In this document: piece after piece, positions 1-9,860 of the stretch
How the letters are laid out: every line of letters starts with the position of its first letter
Numbering within the stretch: the stretch's first letter is position 1
From: Papiliotrema nemorosa
Lineage: Eukaryota > Basidiomycota > Tremellomycetes > Tremellales > Rhynchogastremaceae
Assembly: GCA_032158125.1 (NCBI GenBank)
Contig: JASKOT010000014.1
Coordinates: forward strand, 310,001-374,000
Direction of reading: 5' to 3'
DNA: 64,000 bases
Position numbers and translations under genes: made by a program
Notes under the pieces: generated by a model
Told to the model about the DNA's origin: nothing
The model's database searches: none
The model's input: only the letters and a program-made list of their open reading frames with translations

Positions 1-140
1 TGGGAAGATGGTGTCGTTGTCGTCTCGTCTGGGATATCGTTGTACCCTCTTGATCTGTATCCTGCATTCTCGTCTTCTTGGCGTGGATGAGGCAGAATGC
101 CATGAGAAGAAGTATCGTTGTACCTGTCCATCGCGGACAT
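1..140 (-). CDS. 5' end of an unidentified protein, cut by the window edge
   Basis: An open frame on the minus strand starts at ATG 140 (a second in-frame ATG lies at 131) and runs without a stop off the left edge. The roughly 46 residues visible are hydrophilic and rich in Tyr, Asp, Ser and Arg, with segments RYNDTSSHG and YRSRGYNDIP. No domain or signal peptide can be seen, and N-terminal disordered tails of this kind occur in many fungal proteins, so I do not name it. The CT-rich leader upstream (about 141-250) looks like the 5' leaders of other genes here. It is tandem with DYN2, which ends at 487. It could also be an exon fragment with a different start. Confidence 0.35.
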   Translation of the reverse strand, partial: MSAMDRYNDTSSHGILPHPRQEDENAGYRSRGYNDIPDETTTTPSS

Positions 141-486
141 GGAGAGGTGTTGACCAGGCAAAGGTGGTGTGTTGACAAGAGGGGAGAGGTGTGAGACGGG
201 GTCAGTCGAGGTGACGCGCGGGAATCACCGCCACACGCAGAGTGCACAACGGTCAAGAGTCGTTGGCGAGCACTTCTCGCAGCGAGAGGACAAGAAATGA
301 CTGATGGATGAGTGCTTTGTTGCATGCAAAACTCTGAAGAATGATGATGGAATCATCCGTAGACAGAGCCATGACGAGCCTATGGACTTGCTTTTCTTCT
401 CGATAATGACACCTGATCCGACTCCCGTTCACCCGCTCATCACTGGTCATGACATATCGTTTCCACCTCCATAGCGATATCAACAT

Positions 487-963
487 CTACGAGGTCTTCC
501 ACAGTAGGATAGCCGTAGGACCAAGGTAGAAGTAGATGAAATTTTTCGTTTCTACACATCAGCCTAGACCCCTACCCGGATTGACAACACACCATGAGTC
601 ACAAAACTCCCAAAGCTATCAATCAGCTCCATCGACCGACCGATTCAAAGAGACAGATACTCACTTTTTCCCGACTACACAATGCCACGTTGTACCCCAG
701 ATCCTATCTGCTTCCTTTTTCAACCACATGGCCATATCCTTCTCCACATTGTACTTTTCCAAAGCGGTCAAAGAGAGCTCTACGACTTGTTGTTGCATCT
801 CCTCCGACACTGATTATCAGTTTATTGTCTCTTTGTCAGGCGACATTGCCGAGAGGATTGACGAGTTGCGAGTTGTCTCGAGGGTCTCGGACGTACTGTC
901 AACGTTCTTGATGATGGCTTTCTGGGGTAGGTCACCCCGAGATGGCGAGTCGAGGCCTGACAT
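487..963 (-). CDS. DYN2: Dynein light chain, LC8 type
   Basis: LC8 is a small dimeric hub protein that binds the dynein intermediate chain and many other partners (nuclear pores, peroxisomes). Four exons at 963-897, 809-665, 615-593 and 551-487 join to a protein of about 99 residues. The joins restore the family's core: KNVDMSEEMQQ, ALEKYNVEKDMA, TWHCVVGKNFGS, VTHETKNFIYFYLG and the end AILLWKTS. Introns are 87, 49 and 41 nt with GT...AG ends. The third exon is only 23 nt. The N terminus is about 10 residues longer than animal LC8. No single reading frame covers the gene, and a 150-codon plus-strand frame over it is a shadow. Divergent from the alpha/beta hydrolase gene. Identification is firm; exon ends are inferred. 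Confidence 0.93.
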
Positions 964-1370
964 GGCGAATGCTGAAGCTGGAAGCTAGAGGCTTTCGAAT
1001 GCAAGATACAAGACTGTTGATAGCCTGATGTTGAGAGCGAGGAACTGTGAGTCAGCTGATGTTCCAATAAATTGGTCCGTCCGAGCGTAAGGTCCACCCT
1101 GCTCGACTTACAGACAACCCTCAAAGCTGCTCAAGTAGGTCGTAGCTAGTGTTATTCTACCCGAATCGGAACACAGCAGCCGTGTGCCCAGGGTCAGAGT
1201 CTGAGCTTGTCGTAGGTGTCGTTGTCGAGTTGAAGATGTTGAGCCCACATCTGACCACACCGAGTGGAGGGGCACCTCGCAGCGGTCTTCGCCGAATGAT
1301 CCCGGGGCCTCCACGACATGCACTTGCTCGTAACACTCTACTACCGCTGAAGGAGCCATGTGTATGCAAC

Positions 1371-2548
1371 ATGTCCTCCCAAACCATCCCAGAGACTACA
1401 GATTATCCCGCATTATCCCTAGGATACGCAGCATCATCATGCACATCGGTGAACATCGTCGGGCTGGATGTAAAAGTGTACGGGCTTGAAGAGGCGAAAT
1501 CTAGTCTACTCCCATTAGCTGCCATTGTGAGTTATTCAGCTCGCCCACGCCCATAGGCAAGCCACGAGGCAGCCTTACGTTGAGCATATTGGCTTAAATG
1601 TTGTAGATCGCTACCCATGGGCGGTGTAACAACCAAAAACAGATGGCTCATTTTGCCAATGGCATACTGGGTCATTTATCTTCCCTCCCAGATCACTCAT
1701 CTAGAACACGAGATGCCATCATAGTCACAATAGTGAGCCTCGCTCTGATACCTTGAATCAGAGCTGATATTCAGGATCAGCGTAACCACGGGGAGAGGAC
1801 GGTCAACAGGACGGCTAATCTTGCATACGATAAGAACCCGAACCATCTGGTTGATATGGCCTCAACAGTTGGTAAGTTTTAGACCCATGTCATATCTCCC
1901 TAGAACTTTCCTGCTGGTGGGTCCTCTTGGCGTAGGCTTACTCTCAGTTGGGGGCTGTCAAGACGTATCCCTCATAATCGACTTTCTCGAATCTTACCTC
2001 TTCCCTTCAGGTGAAAAGGTAGTCGAAGAATGGATAGCTACGGGTATATCATTAGGCGGCAATCTCACTTGGAGGCTGCTTCAATATGGTCCGTCTTACC
2101 TCTCTCCTTCCTAATATGGTGTTCTGAAGGCTGAGATGTAGAGCCACGTATCAATATCGCCATACCGATCATTGGACTTCCATGGGACGCATTCCATGTA
2201 TACCTGGGTGCTCGGGCGAGAAGCATGGGGCTATCCTTCTCTCCGCCATTGTACCCCCCAGCGATGAAACCTTTACTCGAGAAACCTCGAGTGGAAGGGT
2301 GTTACGCTGGTAAGAAGATCCTGACAATACATGGCTCGGAGGACACACTGGTCCCGTTTGACCAGGGTAGACTCCAAATTGAGGCTGCTCAACGGGAAGT
2401 AGGGGATTCAGGTGGTGAAATGGAGATTTGGGTCAAGGAAGGTGCGGGTCATGTGGTCAGGATGGATATGGTGCAGCGTGTAGCTGAATGGGCCTGGAGG
2501 TTCGCAATGATGCCCGGGGGCAAACGTCAATTACATCCGTCATTATGA
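1371..2548 (+). CDS. Alpha/beta hydrolase family protein
   Basis: Five exons (1371-1526, 1607-1732, 1775-1871, 1948-2088, 2142-2548) give about 308 residues. The alpha/beta hydrolase signatures appear in order. An HGRCNNQKQMA block follows the first strand (oxyanion region). DQRNHGERTVN follows it. The nucleophile elbow is GISLGGN, with Ser as nucleophile. The acid residue lies in HGSEDTLVPF and the base in EGAGHVVRMD. No signal peptide is visible, so it is probably cytosolic or mitochondrial. The substrate cannot be told from sequence; esterase or peptidase-like activity is the family default. The start at 1371 follows a stretch with no coding character and the first exon fits the fold. The fourth donor (GTCCGT) is not the consensus. 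Convergent with the UBE2O-like gene, about 110 bp apart. Confidence 0.85.
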
Positions 2549-2657
2549 GCATTACGATGGTTGTTTGCATAATCATGATTGAGACTGCTCTTGCTGTATC
2601 TTCTCCAATGCAGTAATTGTCCTCTGCCTCGTCAGCACTTCTCCAAAAATTGCTGCT

Positions 2658-5600
2658 TTAAATCACCTTGAGCGTCAAGATCGCACCCATGGTCAGACTA
2701 CCCATCGCGTCGGCATTCCACATTTCCTCATTCTCATCTTGCAATTCTTCCCCTGACTTCCCACCATTCGAGGCAGCTTGCTCTTCTCCCTTTTCGATCA
2801 AACGCCGAGCGTGTTGTATCACCGCTCGAAGTCGACCACGGGTCAGGTACAGGTATCTAAGTTCCACTTCGAGTCCAGACGGTGGTCGTTCAAGGGCTGT
2901 GCGGACGAAAGAGCGGGAAAGAACGTACGCTTTCTCAGAATAAAGGCGACTGGGGTGTCAGCTGTAAAGTCGTGTGATTGTCAGGCTAGTCGGAGGAGAC
3001 ACACGAATTGATGCGACCTTCTTTTGTCCCTTCCTATTTGGCAAAAGCTGGTTCGCAGTGGTAAGGCGATTTTACCAGGACCAAACCCGATATCGAGACG
3101 AAGACCTGTAACAACGACGACTTTGCCGGACTTGACAGATCAGTACTGCTCCTTCGCCTTATGGCGACTTTGTTATAGACTCACTTCCAAGACTCTGATT
3201 GTTCTCCTGACCAGGTGCCGAGGATAGACAGGCAGACTTTGCCTTCTTCATACAGATTGGCTAGATCATCAGTACTTCAAGATGGCCCTAGGACGCAGAT
3301 GGCTTACGGTTACATCTTCCTTTGCCAAAGGTGTGAGAGTGAAAGTAGACTGAAGGAGGCTCGTGTGGGAACTTCATGGGATTGAGGTATACGTCGAAGA
3401 CAAAAGGCGCACCAGCGTATCTATGCAGTGAGTCGTGTGCAGAGACAATACAAACGAAGGAGCTCACGGTGTTCCCTCTGGTCCGATAATCAAGCATCGA
3501 AGCAGATCTGTTCGATTCTCATATGTCCTAACCAGGATATTATCTGCGTGATGAGCTTCAGGATCCTCCACTTGAGATATAATTACCAGGTAACGATGAG
3601 GCCAAAGCCCTGTGCTCCTTTGCCAGTCGACTGTGATATGCCCGACTTCCAGCTTGATTGCTCAGCTGGCCGTAGAAATGATGATCCTCGGGTGCCTCTT
3701 CCAGCATCACGAATCTTTCCCACGCTCCGTCCATGGCGGGCTCGGTCCCAGAGTCGTACTCGGTGACTGTCAGGTTGTCCGCATGGCGGGGTGACGACGG
3801 TCCAGCTTCTGGCCAAGATTCCGACATTGCATCGTGTTGTCCACTCGATGAAGCTGTTCCTGAGACAGGTGAAGATGGCTCGACGAGAGGATCGATTTCT
3901 TCCACGTCTCTTCTCTCCTGTTCATCTTCATCAATGTCCATCTCCACAGGAACTCCTTCAAGCTCTTGATAGAACTCATGTTGCCCCTGATCATCCTCCC
4001 AAGTCATCTCATTCCCTCCTCCACTCATCGTCTCCCAGCTTGCTTCGCTTCCTAGTTCCATATCGAAAGCCATCCCCATTTCTTCTGCCCAGACCGCTTC
4101 TTCCTCGGTGGGACCCATCATATCATCCATATGACCTTGATCGCCCAATAGCTGAAGCCGCTTGAGCGGGACCTTGACTCGCTCTCCATTTGCCAACAGG
4201 ACCCCAACATTTCCATCCAGGTAGAGATTCTCAATCTCGCCATACCAATCAATCTGACTGCAGTCTTTCGAAAAGGTATCACCCGTTGTGCTAGAGATCG
4301 TCGGCACGTCAAGGTTTCGCACTATCTCCTCGGCTCGTTCTGCGAGCTCACTACGCCATATCATACTCTCCATCGGCGTCGCAAAGTGTCCTAGGATCGG
4401 AACCTCGGGCGACGGAGTTTGATTGTCGTCACAAAGCAAGACCTGTTGACCTAGTTGAACACCATAATGTCTTCCTTGCGCCGATGTTTCGAGCTCGAGG
4501 ACGGATACTGTTTGCTGTTCGCCTGTACCCGCAAATGTGAGATCGGCCAGACGTTGATGAGGGTCGAAACGGCGTATGAGGGCCGGTCTACGTTCGCCAT
4601 TATCACCGCGCCAGACCAGGTGTTCTCCGGGCCACATCTCGTAGCTGTAAATGAGCCTTGGCTTGGACCCTCCAGCGCGCATACACTCACTCGTCAATAT
4701 TATGGTGCGGGACCAGCTCATGAGCCCAATCCTTCGTTTCCGTACCATCTTGCCAACGCAGGGTGAGCTTTGTCCGAGCCTCGATGATTTCGAAAATCTG
4801 CCTGGCCCTCGAAGGATCAGGTGGCGGAGCAGGCTGATCGCCATAATCTACCTGATCAGCCTCTGATTCGAGCAGGCAAACGACAACTGACCGTCCACGT
4901 TGGCATCATTGGCGAACATGACCGAGTAGCCTACCATAGGAGGTCGCACCATGGTAGAATCGAAATGGATGAGATTCTTCAGCTCTGAATGCTCCCATAA
5001 TCGTTTAGGTTCGGGATGTTGATCTTGTTCGGCTATGGACAGCTGGACTGTCAGCATAAGCCAATCCGAGCAGGCCCGAGAATTCACTTTTTGATTGATA
5101 GCGTGCCATGTGATCGCGATCAAGACGGGCTTGACCTCGACGACACGATCTGTGGGAGAAGCTTGGGGGTAATGTAGGTCGACCGCGTCAAAGACGTTGC
5201 GGGGTATCAATTCCTGTATGTCAATCTGCGTCCCCGAGACGACCAACTCGACTCACGCCCACTGTTCGTCCGGGATCAAGTACACCGCCCATCTCTACCA
5301 TCTTGTATGGAGGCCTATTCGAGGACTCCACCCGCCCTTCTTCCAAGACCTATCGTCATCAGCTCCGTATTGTACCAGCGATTCAGAGCTTACCTCATCG
5401 ACGGACCCGAGCCAATGATCATAGACCACCCTGTCCCTCGCTTCCACAATCAAAGAATTCTTCACCTTCTTCAGCGGGACCCACTTCTTCACTCTCTGCT
5501 TGGTCACTACATCCTGCAAGATCACCTCGGAGTCTGTGTCCACCACGACGGCAGATTCGATCCTCGTCAATGATCGCTTGACTATATCTCCGCGTAGGAA

Positions 5601-6180
5601 TTCTCGTTGGTACAGGACTAACGAAGATTCAGGTGTAATGTGAAGAGCACCATTGCCCATTTCTCTACATATCAATTGGGCTCAAGGGGATTTCTATGAG
5701 TCGACGCACTTGATTCCCACCTCTCCACGGAGCAAGTTCCGGTCCAAAGGATGTCGGACATGCCCAGGAGGCAAGGGCGGCAGGTCGCCCTCCTCTTCTG
5801 CCCAACATCGCTACCTCTTCAGCCAGGTTCCAGTCAGGAAGAATGAATCTCACAAGGACTTTGGCACGATACGTTGAGTCTAAAAGCTTTGTGACGACAT
5901 CTCCGGAGAAGAACTAGGATAGACATTAGGCAAATTGAGCGGCAGGCGAGGGAACTCACCTTTGATGTGTAGTCCTCCGGTAGACCGGGCAAAGATTCGG
6001 GCAGTGGCATGGAGGCCGATCAAGGATATGTTTTTCTCCAGCTACCGATCCCAAATGCCCGAGTGTGTTGCGAGAAGAATCGGCAGACAGTGAGGTACGA
6101 TGGTGATCTTTTTGAAACAGTCCATCGGATCCGAATGGCGTTAGAATATCGCCCCGGCAAATCTCCCCTCCTAAGCTCAT
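2658..6180 (-). CDS. UBE2O-type E2/E3 hybrid ubiquitin-conjugating enzyme (with an in-frame TAG)
   Basis: UBE2O-type enzymes combine E2 and E3 function and quality-control orphan proteins. From 6180 the N-terminal beta-rich conserved regions can be followed: [43 protein letters not shown], then [36 protein letters not shown] and [20 protein letters not shown]. An acidic low-complexity stretch follows (about 3800-4100). The C-terminal UBC core spans about 3560-2658: [60 protein letters not shown] (active Cys in KVCLS), then [16 protein letters not shown]. After AFAK comes TAG at 3034-3036, then [10 protein letters not shown] in the same frame and [15 protein letters not shown] in the next exon. 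The TAG lies in a 42-nt GT...AG segment (3075-3034) that could be spliced without shifting frame. Start and N-terminal introns are approximate. Confidence 0.82.
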
Positions 6181-6405
6181 AGTGTATTCTCATGCATGCA
6201 GCAGCTTCGGAGAGGCAAATTACTTGATGCTATGAGACTGACGACACCCGGCTAGCTGCTCGAGACAGCCTTGAGGAGGACCAGGTGAAGTAGGACCTGG
6301 AGACGGTCCGACAGGATTCGGATGAGCCCCGAAATCTCACCCTGATCTGATAACTTGTTCAGCTTGCTCTCTCGCTGTCAGTCTCTCTTCCGTTGCCCGC
6401 CCACC

Positions 6406-7208
6406 ATGTCCGCTGTCCAATTTGGCGATGTCACGCAGCACGACGTGAAAGACTTCGACGCCTTGCTGAGCAAGATTGAAGAGCACGAACGTCTAGCTCG
6501 TTTCAAGTCGTTCACCTCTGAAAACGCCTGGGAACTCGGTTCAGCCATTCGATCCCTCTACATTGAGAAATACGGCCACAAGAAGGACTCGGGAGTGATC
6601 ATCGCTATTAGGCTGTTCAGCGGGCATCAACTCTTCGCCAGTGTGGTAGGCGACGCACCAGCTGTGAGCGAGGGTAACTGGTGAGTCTTGTTTCTTGGCT
6701 GGAATGGGATTGAGCTGAGTGTTACAGGGCATGGGCGAATGGCAAATTCAACGTGGTCAAGAAAACGTCTAGATCTTCTCTGAACACTGGAAGGTTCCTT
6801 GCCAAGCTCAACAAAACGCCCGAGAGTGCTCAAATGCCCTTCCCGGAATATGCAACCCACGGTGGAGGTGAGTCTGGAGGTTGTCATCAAGATATTATCA
6901 CAGCTTATGCCCAGGTTTTCCGATCTGGATCAAGGTGGGTGTTCGATACACATGTCTCGGCACTCCCTTGTATGGAGCAGACCGAGCTGACGATTAGGGT
7001 GTGGATGTGGGACCAATCGGGGCTATCCTAGTTTCTGGTCTTCCCCAGCTCGAGGATCATCAGGTGAGTGGACAGGCTACTTCATCCCTTCGAGTGGTGC
7101 TGACATACAGTTGATCGTGCGTTACCACCCATAGAAATCTCCGTAACTGACGAACAGGTCGACGGCATAGCTAAAGTTTCCCACCTCCTCGCTTCCGTCG
7201 AAGCTTAA
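6406..7208 (+). CDS. UPF0303 / GlcG-HbpS-like protein (yeast YBR137W family)
   Basis: Six exons (6406-6680, 6728-6867, 6915-6934, 6998-7063, 7111-7116, 7158-7208) give about 185 residues, normal for the family. Visible blocks are NAWELGSAIRSLYIEKYG, ASVVGDAPAVSEGNW, the Arg/Lys-rich helix NVVKKTSRSS, then HGGGFPIWIKGVDVGPIGAI and LVSGLPQLEDHQ. The family folds as an oligomeric haem-binding-like domain; the yeast member YBR137W associates with the GET tail-anchored protein pathway. Function here is inferred from homology only. The start has a good context (CCACCATGTC). Exon 3 is 20 nt and exon 5 only 6 nt (Leu-Ile); the latter is needed to rebuild the family pattern DHQLIVDGI. Convergent with CKS1. 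Confidence 0.85.
7111..7116 (+). other. Candidate 6-nt microexon of the UPF0303 gene
   Basis: The hexamer TTGATC sits between an acceptor (GACATACAG) and a donor (GTGCGT), with introns of 47 and 41 nt on either side. Included, it adds Leu-Ile and gives GLPQLEDHQ-LI-VDGI, the pattern expected in UPF0303 proteins (DHxLVV). Skipped, the frame is kept but two residues are lost. The call rests on family pattern plus splice signals. Confidence 0.65.
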
Positions 7209-7567
7209 TCATAGCTCGTAGATCTCAAAAAGCCAAGAGGGCAGAGCCGTGCGGCATGGACATGAAGGACACATACATCCCATGCGATGAAGCTCACCGA
7301 GGATATCTCGATGAAGAGAGTAAGAATAATGCTATGAACCTTTGTGGACCTAATGCCAAATAACAAAAACCGATTGACCTATGCTGAATGAAAAAGAGAA
7401 AGGAAGACTCAATGCGAAGAATGGTATGCTGAAACCCTTTGTCGTTCGTTTCCCAATCTTCTCCTTCTTATGACGCGCCTCAAAGCGTTCGGACCACCGA
7501 GAACCATGTACGCCTTCCAAATGCAGCGAACCCTCACCAATGCTCGAACTGAAGATGCGCGCGGTCG
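7209..7567. other. Intergenic, convergent 3' ends (UPF0303 / CKS1)
   Basis: About 360 bp between two convergent genes. No coding frame with recognisable motifs was found on either strand. It presumably holds both 3' UTRs. Confidence 0.6.
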
Positions 7568-8245
7568 TTACTTCTTCATGACGTTGACGATACGAGATGC
7601 GCCGGCAGCGGAGAAGGGAGGGTGAATCTGATCGTAATTTTTCGGACGTCGGAATAGGAGAACGTGCTGGATGTCAGTCGGTGATCGGTCAAGAGACGTT
7701 TCTAAATACCGGTTCCTGGACGTTAGCTGTGAATGGTGCCGCGGGAATAACTCAAGCTCACTGGGTCATGACGCATGTACATCTCCCATCTGAAGCTGGT
7801 CAGCGCGGCTCAGTATGGACCATAAGCAGGTCGAATCGCGCGCAGTGGATAGAGTGAGGGGAGAGGGTGTCGGGTATGACGACTCACCCTGGTGATTGCC
7901 TGATACCTAGTCCTCGCCATATATCTTCCGGCTGCACACCTGGAGGGCAGAATCGCACCAACTGTTTCGGAATCTACCCATAAGCTTTACATCACTCGAG
8001 CAAAGAAAACCCAGCGCACGATGACATGTCTGTCATCAGCTTAATCACACTTGAAGAGGTCTCCTAGCTCACCTGAACTCCCATGCTTCGTCTGAATATC
8101 AGCTCTGCGCTAGTGCCGGAAGGGGCCATGCGGAGACCCTGTACTCACCTGAATATCGCGGACTATATTGTATCTTCTCTGAGAACTGCTCTATCGCCTT
8201 CTTCTTCTCTTCTGCTGTGTATGGCTTTTGTTTGTAGTTGGACAT
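7568..8245 (-). CDS. CKS1: Cyclin-dependent kinase regulatory subunit Cks1/Suc1
   Basis: Cks1 binds Cdk1 and phosphothreonine substrates and drives processive phosphorylation in the cell cycle. Exon 1 (8245-8149) encodes MSNYKQKPYT through EKIQYSPRYS. Three further pieces are needed: 19 nt at 8091-8073 (DEAWEF), 10 nt at 8029-8020 (HVI) and 6 nt at 7715-7710 (EP). Together with the longer exons they restore YSPRYSDEAWEFRHVIIPKQ, EDIWRGLGIRQSPGWEMYMR and HDPEPHVLLFRRPKNY. These cover the anion-binding site (Arg in RYS, Trp-Arg in DIWRG, Ser-x-Gly-Trp) and the HxPEPHxLLFRR end. The loop before DIWRG is short compared with fission yeast Suc1. The stop is at 7568-7570 after VMKK. The frame stays open for about 120 codons upstream of ATG 8245 but is CT-rich leader. 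Confidence 0.9.
7710..7715 (-). other. Candidate 6-nt microexon of CKS1 (Glu-Pro)
   Basis: On the minus strand the hexamer GAACCG lies between an acceptor (ACGTCCAG) and a donor (GTATTT), flanked by introns of about 47 and 43 nt. Its two codons complete the invariant Cks motif HDP-EP-HVLLFRR, whose halves are in the flanking exons. Skipping would keep the frame but delete Glu-Pro from the most conserved segment of the protein. Confidence 0.75.
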
Positions 8246-9860
8246 GGTCGCGTGCTGGGGGAAGGGGAAGTAGGATAGTATGTGCAGGAAGCTAGGGTGT
8301 GTATTGCGAGAGGGAGTAGGATGGAGGGTGTAGAATCCGGTGTATGTGCTTTCGTCTAGAGTGAGTCTACGTTCTGGAAGCAGTATGGATGGGAGATTCA
8401 AAGTCGAGGTGAAAGGCAAGAGGTCAAAGGTGAAGGCAGTGGCGCGATGCGAGAAGGTGTTTGCGTGAAGGGGATGCTCGCTCCCAACGCGACGTGTGAG
8501 ATGGCTTAAGACCAATGAGAGGTGGTTACGAGGAGTGCAAAGAGTGAGTGAAGAGGTTGGATTGCGAATACGCCTGACAGACGACTTGGCCGAGAGTCCA
8601 CTCACTATTATTATGAACTATTTGTTTGGGATTGTGCAAACACCCAAAATATGTCGATGCTTATGGCGTATGGGTCGTGATCAGAGACGTTATCTTTCGT
8701 ACTGAGAATCAATGAGCAGAAACTATGCTGTGAGCCGTCCAAGGTGTTGTTGAAATGTTGGTCGAGTTGTAGAGGGTGGTTGTTGATAAAGTCAACAAGC
8801 GGTTGTTGTTGGGTATTCAGGAACGGTACATCCTCCACCTTCAGGGTGTCGACGACCGTCCAGCGAGTAGGTAGACGCCATGCTATATGCATGGATTCAG
8901 AGACAAGGCTACATGTCTTGTGAGCATGGTCTGGTCTATTATTGACTATGCATCGACAGAGCCACGAGGGCATTTCTTCATCCAATACATAGTTGTACAT
9001 GACACAGGAGAGCGTGGAATTCAAATCGCTTGTTGTGAAAAGCAGTCGCGTCTTTCAAGTGGCCGTCTCTACCTTTATCTGGTTTGAAGGGTATTTTGCG
9101 TGCTCACGTACCCACTTCCTATGCTCACACACGACGTCGAAAGAGGGGTCGTGTGCAGGTGTCGATCATAGTGCCGAGGCAGTCCGGCGTGGATTCCAGA
9201 AATCAAGACGATTGATTCCCATCAATACGGATCGGGACTGGCCCCATGCGCAGTGTATCATCATCGCCATCATTCACATCCAGAGCACCGATGGACCAAC
9301 GGCGAGTGAACGTCGACGACAAAAGGACCCCCCTCGATGCATAGAGGACGAAACGAGGTCATTCGAGTCGCTGTATATAGCAACGTTGGAGAGTTTTGCA
9401 CCCAAATGTGAGGGAGAATTGCTCAAAGGACAAAGGGGGGGTTCCAGAGCTCACGAGGGATGAAACGCTCACTTCTACCTGCCCCCCCTCGTTTCGAGCC
9501 CTCCTTCTTTCCTCCCTTTGCCCAGTCACCATCAGACAACTCACTCACTCTTCACACTCGTTCTCGCCCGTCGCCAAGGTTTGTTGACGTTGATCTCTCA
9601 CTGGGTCTTCACCATCATCGACAGCTTATAATACTCTGGCCCACCCTTCTTCCCTCTTCCTTTTGACCTTCAACCTTTGACCCCTTTTCGACTCTACTGA
9701 CCGATCCTCATCTAGGTCTCATCATATACCCACCTCCTTACATTCATTCACCACCCACGCTCGTTACCCTCCATCTCCCTTTGTTTACCCAGCACCCCGC
9801 TCGGACCATCTCGTCTCAACGATAACCACGACGCGTTGACATTGTACAAGCCGGCCTCGT
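8246..9860. other. Long intergenic stretch between CKS1 and the DUF1996 gene
   Basis: About 1.6 kb between two divergent genes. The parts next to CKS1 (8246-8600) and next to the DUF1996 gene (about 9480-9860) are CT-rich in the sense direction and look like leaders or promoters. A TATA-like element (GTATATAG) is at about 9373. A 137-codon minus-strand frame at 8611-9024 has no recognised motif and is not called. No RNA gene was seen. Confidence 0.5.

Noticed and set aside
536..988. Plus-strand frame of 150 codons
   Set aside because: Antisense to DYN2, which matches LC8 end to end after splicing.
6355..6405. Upstream start of the UPF0303 gene
   Set aside because: The frame is open but has no ATG before 6406; 6406 has a good context and the right protein length.
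8246..8605. N-terminal extension of CKS1 (frame open for about 120 codons upstream of ATG 8245)
   Set aside because: Cks proteins start close to the YxPRY segment; the extension is CT-rich leader-like sequence with no family match.
8611..9024. 137-codon minus-strand frame as a gene
   Set aside because: No domain, no splice pattern and composition like flanking intergenic DNA; left as intergenic.
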